Of a stretch of 8,880 nt of DNA, positions 8,465 to 8,880 are shown piece by piece. The DNA comes from an uncultured Prevotellaceae bacterium. Its GTDB lineage: Bacteria; Bacteroidota; Bacteroidia; Bacteroidales; Bacteroidaceae. The stretch lies in assembly GCA_945787625.1 (NCBI GenBank), contig CALZJL010000037.1:1-8880 (forward strand), read 5' to 3'. The position numbers and the translations under genes were made by a program. The stretch's first letter is position 1, and every line of letters begins with the position of its first letter. Under the pieces are notes generated by a model. The model saw only the letters and a program-made list of their open reading frames with translations, did not search any database and was not told the DNA's origin.

Positions 8465-8575
8465 TTTGGTTGTTTGGTTTTTGGTTGGATCTAACGACTA
8501 TCCGCCAATGTAGAACCGACGAAGGCGAAACCACCAAGAAGACAATACAACCAACAAAACCACCAAACAACCAAA
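8465..8575. repeat. Imperfect inverted repeat, G/T-rich arm against A/C-rich arm
   Basis: The left arm TTTGGTTGTTTGGT (8465-8478) is exactly complementary to ACCAAACAACCAAA (8562-8575). Pairing can continue inwards with a short bulge: TTTT plus GGTTG at about 8479-8487 faces CAACCAACAAAA at about 8548-8559. The loop is roughly 60 nt. Because it begins 4 bp after the last stop codon of the operon, it could act as a 3'-end structure in the mRNA. Such TTGGTTGTTTGG-like low-complexity repeats could also be intergenic debris. No T-run follows the right arm, so a classical terminator is not supported. Confidence 0.6.
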
Positions 8576-8711
8576 CAACACTCCCCGGAGGGGGCTCTCT
8601 TCGAGTTTTACATATTGTCAATTTACAAAAAGTCAGAAACCCATCCTCTCGCGTAGTCGTATCTCTGCATCGAGAATCACAAGAATTGCGTTTTTATCAT
8701 TCTCGACCCCC

Positions 8712-8743
8712 GTTTTGTTAATTCGCGCATCGAGTTTTGTTAA
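8712..8743 (+). repeat. Direct repeat GTTTTGTTAA, two copies 22 bp apart
   Basis: GTTTTGTTAA occurs at 8712-8721 and again at 8734-8743, a spacing of 22 bp, or about two helical turns. The second copy is preceded by GCATCGAG (8727-8734), which also occurs at 8667-8674. This layout could suit a dimeric DNA-binding protein or be leftover repeat structure. The region is A/T-rich, so chance cannot be excluded. Confidence 0.4.
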
Positions 8744-8759
8744 GTTAGCATACAACTAC

Positions 8760-8837
8760 TGACTTTACTTAGGGTCTGCTGAATTAATACCTCGAATTGT
8801 GGCGAGGTATTAATTCAGCAGACCCTAAGTAAAGTCA
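8760..8837. repeat. Perfect 35-bp inverted repeat with 8-nt loop (palindromic element)
   Basis: Bases 8760-8794 and 8803-8837 are exact reverse complements, with no mismatch over 35 bp, separated by the 8-nt loop AATTGTGG (8795-8802). The arm runs from TGACTTTACTTAGGG to AATTAATACCTCG. The RNA or single-stranded DNA form would be an extremely stable hairpin. Such exact symmetry is more than a terminator needs, and no T-run follows on either strand. It could be a palindromic miniature element, or two insertion-sequence ends joined after loss of the middle. CAACTA occurs at both edges (8753-8758 and 8836-8841), overlapping the right arm end, so it is only a weak hint of a target duplication. 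The element family is not recognised. Confidence 0.85.
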
Positions 8838-8842
8838 ACTAA

Positions 8843-8858
8843 ACGACAAAACGACAAA
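8843..8858 (+). repeat. Tandem 8-mer ACGACAAA, two copies
   Basis: ACGACAAA is repeated exactly at 8843-8850 and 8851-8858, just outside the large palindrome. Its ACAAAACG core (8846-8853) is the reverse complement of CGTTTTGT at 8711-8718, on the other side of the palindrome, giving a loose outer inverted symmetry. The role is unknown, and short repeats of this kind can arise by chance in A-rich DNA. Confidence 0.5.
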
Positions 8859-8880
8859 GCCAAATGTAAATTGTAATAAT

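Larger units (their letters stand above)
8462..8880. other. Gene-free, repeat-rich intergenic region after the operon
   Basis: These 419 bp lack the strong C-ending codon pattern of the genes to the left and are clearly more A/T-rich. No protein or structural RNA is recognised. It holds a G/T-rich versus A/C-rich inverted repeat (8465-8575) and a small GC hairpin (CCCC at 8583-8586 pairing with GGGG at 8590-8593). It also has an 8-bp inverted repeat TCGAGAAT/ATTCTCGA (8670-8677 and 8699-8706), paired 10-mers GTTTTGTTAA, a perfect 35-bp palindrome, and a tandem ACGACAAA. An 86-codon frame opens at 8461, overlapping the epimerase stop and preceded by AAGGAG, but its composition simply reads through these repeats. 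I see no clear terminator with a T-run and no clear Bacteroidota promoter. Confidence 0.7.

Noticed and set aside
8583..8593. GC hairpin as a rho-independent terminator for the operon
   Set aside because: The stem is only four base pairs with a 3-nt loop, and no T-run follows directly.
8412..8621. 69-codon minus-strand frame
   Set aside because: Antisense to the epimerase 3' end and the inverted repeat; its hydrophobic stretches come from the repeat itself.
8461..8721. 86-codon frame overlapping the epimerase stop (TGATG), preceded by AAGGAG
   Set aside because: It reads through the inverted repeats and a small GC hairpin, lacks the neighbours' codon bias, and its product matches no family I recognise. 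The coupling layout is suggestive but not enough to call a gene.

Overview
The window looks like a Bacteroidota (Bacteroidales-type) genome fragment carrying the inner part of a host-glycan and sialic acid utilisation locus. This placement rests on three things: the protein types (DUF4976-type sulfatase, GH95 fucosidase, and a periplasmic mutarotase fused to a sodium symporter), the lack of Shine-Dalgarno sequences at the starts, and the 13-14 bp A-rich gaps between genes. Codons end overwhelmingly in C, and the coding strand is very C-rich and G-poor. This points to a moderately GC-rich member of the phylum, but the genus cannot be fixed from the sequence.

Layout, all on the + strand. Bases 1-1265 hold the C-terminal four-fifths of a sulfatase whose start lies before the window. 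After a 49-bp gap comes a secreted GH95 alpha-L-fucosidase (1315-3795). Three sialic acid genes follow with gaps of 14, 13 and 13 bp: an N-acetylneuraminate lyase (3810-4733), a two-domain protein joining a Kelch sialic acid mutarotase to a sodium/solute symporter (4747-7269), and an N-acylglucosamine 2-epimerase (7283-8461). The last 419 bp (8462-8880) contain no convincing gene. They hold an imperfect G/T-rich versus A/C-rich inverted repeat, several short repeats, and a perfect 35-bp inverted repeat with an 8-nt loop (8760-8837).

How the genes fit together (inference from family knowledge). The sulfatase and fucosidase would remove sulfate and fucose caps from mucin-type or other host glycans. 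Released sialic acid would enter the periplasm, be mutarotated by the Kelch domain and be imported by the attached symporter. The lyase would split it into pyruvate and ManNAc, and the epimerase would turn ManNAc into GlcNAc. This is the Bacteroides-style route, which needs a GlcNAc kinase rather than ManNAc kinase plus ManNAc-6-P epimerase. No sialidase, SusC/SusD pair, kinase, GlcN-6-P deaminase or regulator is visible here; they would have to lie outside the window.

The most noteworthy items are the mutarotase-symporter fusion and the perfect palindrome downstream of the operon. I found no clear evidence for a wholly new system.
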